NCBI GenBank assembly: GCA_029256645.1
Contig: JAQSXM010000272.1
Span: forward strand, 1 to 5,241
Direction: 5' to 3'
Origin: Sporomusa sp.
GTDB taxonomy: Bacteria > Bacillota_C > Negativicutes > Sporomusales > Sporomusaceae
DNA: 5,241 nucleotides
Every line of letters starts with the position of its first letter. Position 1 is the first letter of the stretch. The notes under the pieces are model-generated. The model was given only the letters and a program-made list of their open reading frames with translations, was not told where the DNA came from and did not search any database. A program made the position numbers and the translations under genes. This document shows, piece by piece, positions 4,847 to 5,241 of the stretch.

Positions 4847-5241
4847 ATGAGTAAGATGAGTTTAAAGTTCACCGCCGTAGTAATTGTAGTTTTAATAACA
4901 GCCGGTATGCTGGCTGGTTGTGGCGGGATGTCCTCAAATGACATTAAAGTGGGTATCCTTAATGAAATGACAGGCGGAAACGCAACAATGGGAACCTCCT
5001 CTGCGAATGGCGCAAAGATGGCTATCAAAGAGGCCAATGCCAAAGGCGGCCTGTTGGGTAAACAGATTCAGGCTGTCATTGCCGATAATAAAAGTGAACC
5101 GTCGGAAGCCGCTAATGCAATGACAAAACTGGCTGCTCAGGATAGGGTTGTGGCTGTAACCGGTATGTTCGCCAGTTCTAATGCGATTGCAGCCTCCAGT
5201 GTGGCTGAATCGACAAAAGTACCTTTCCTTGCCGTAGGTGC
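4847..5241 (+). CDS. ABC transporter substrate-binding lipoprotein, branched-chain amino acid type (LivJ-like), 3' end missing
   Basis: The first 131 codons of a periplasmic-binding-protein-like lipoprotein. The N-terminus has basic residues (MSKMSLK), a hydrophobic core and the lipobox LAGC with acylated Cys25, so the mature protein is exported and lipid-anchored. Residues 32 onward match the type I fold Leu/Ile/Val-binding group: IKVGILNEMTGGNATMGTS, then NGAKMAIKEANAKGGLLGKQIQ, DNKSEPSEAANAMTKLAAQDRVVAVTGMFASSNAIAAS, and VAESTKVPFLAVG. Family proteins are usually 370-400 residues, so about two thirds lies beyond the window. Relatives bind branched-chain amino acids but also amides, urea or aromatic acids, so the ligand is open. 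The start at ATG 4847 follows AAGGGGAG by 8 nt. Permease and ATPase genes (livH, livM, livG, livF-like) are expected downstream. Transcription likely comes from the strong promoter at 4652-4680. Confidence 0.9.
   Translation, partial: MSKMSLKFTAVVIVVLITAGMLAGCGGMSSNDIKVGILNEMTGGNATMGTSSANGAKMAIKEANAKGGLLGKQIQAVIADNKSEPSEAANAMTKLAAQDRVVAVTGMFASSNAIAASSVAESTKVPFLAVG

Overview
The window reads as chromosomal DNA of a Gram-positive-type bacterium in the Bacillota. Strong AGGAGG-like ribosome binding sites, TTG and GTG starts, sigma-A-like promoters and a lipobox-bearing solute-binding protein support this. Moderate GC and the gene style would fit the Negativicutes (Sporomusa/Pelosinus-like), but that finer placement is a guess. 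I see no IS element, phage gene, CRISPR array, tRNA or rRNA.

Layout, left to right. A fragment of a minus-strand ORF (1-44) starts one base after the stop of a minus-strand MocR-type regulator (46-1536; GntR winged helix fused to an aminotransferase-like domain). A 146-bp divergent control region (1537-1682) separates it from a plus-strand BenE-family benzoate/H+ symporter homologue (1683-2918). The control region holds two back-to-back perfect TATAAT boxes, GTTATAC repeats and a leader hairpin. A GC-rich hairpin terminator follows benE. Next comes a promoter with a small palindrome over its -35, then a D-aminoacylase-family amidohydrolase (3122-4489) and a clear intrinsic terminator (4514-4550). 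The last 296 intergenic bases carry a CRP/FNR-type palindrome, a strong promoter and a long AT-rich inverted repeat. They lead into the 5' third of a branched-chain-amino-acid-type ABC substrate-binding lipoprotein (4847 to the window end).

Reading them together (inference): the MocR protein probably controls the adjacent transporter and itself. The transporter, the amidohydrolase and the ABC binding protein may form an accessory uptake and breakdown neighbourhood for small organic or acylated amino acid substrates. Each has its own promoter, so they are separate transcription units, not one operon. Both regulator and transporter have start codons inside longer open frames; ribosome binding sites place them at TTG 1536 and GTG 1683. 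The least ordinary features are the divergent operator layout, the loss of a normally conserved metal-ligand histidine in the amidohydrolase, and the large AGTAT/ATACT hairpin-operator cluster in the leader of the ABC gene.
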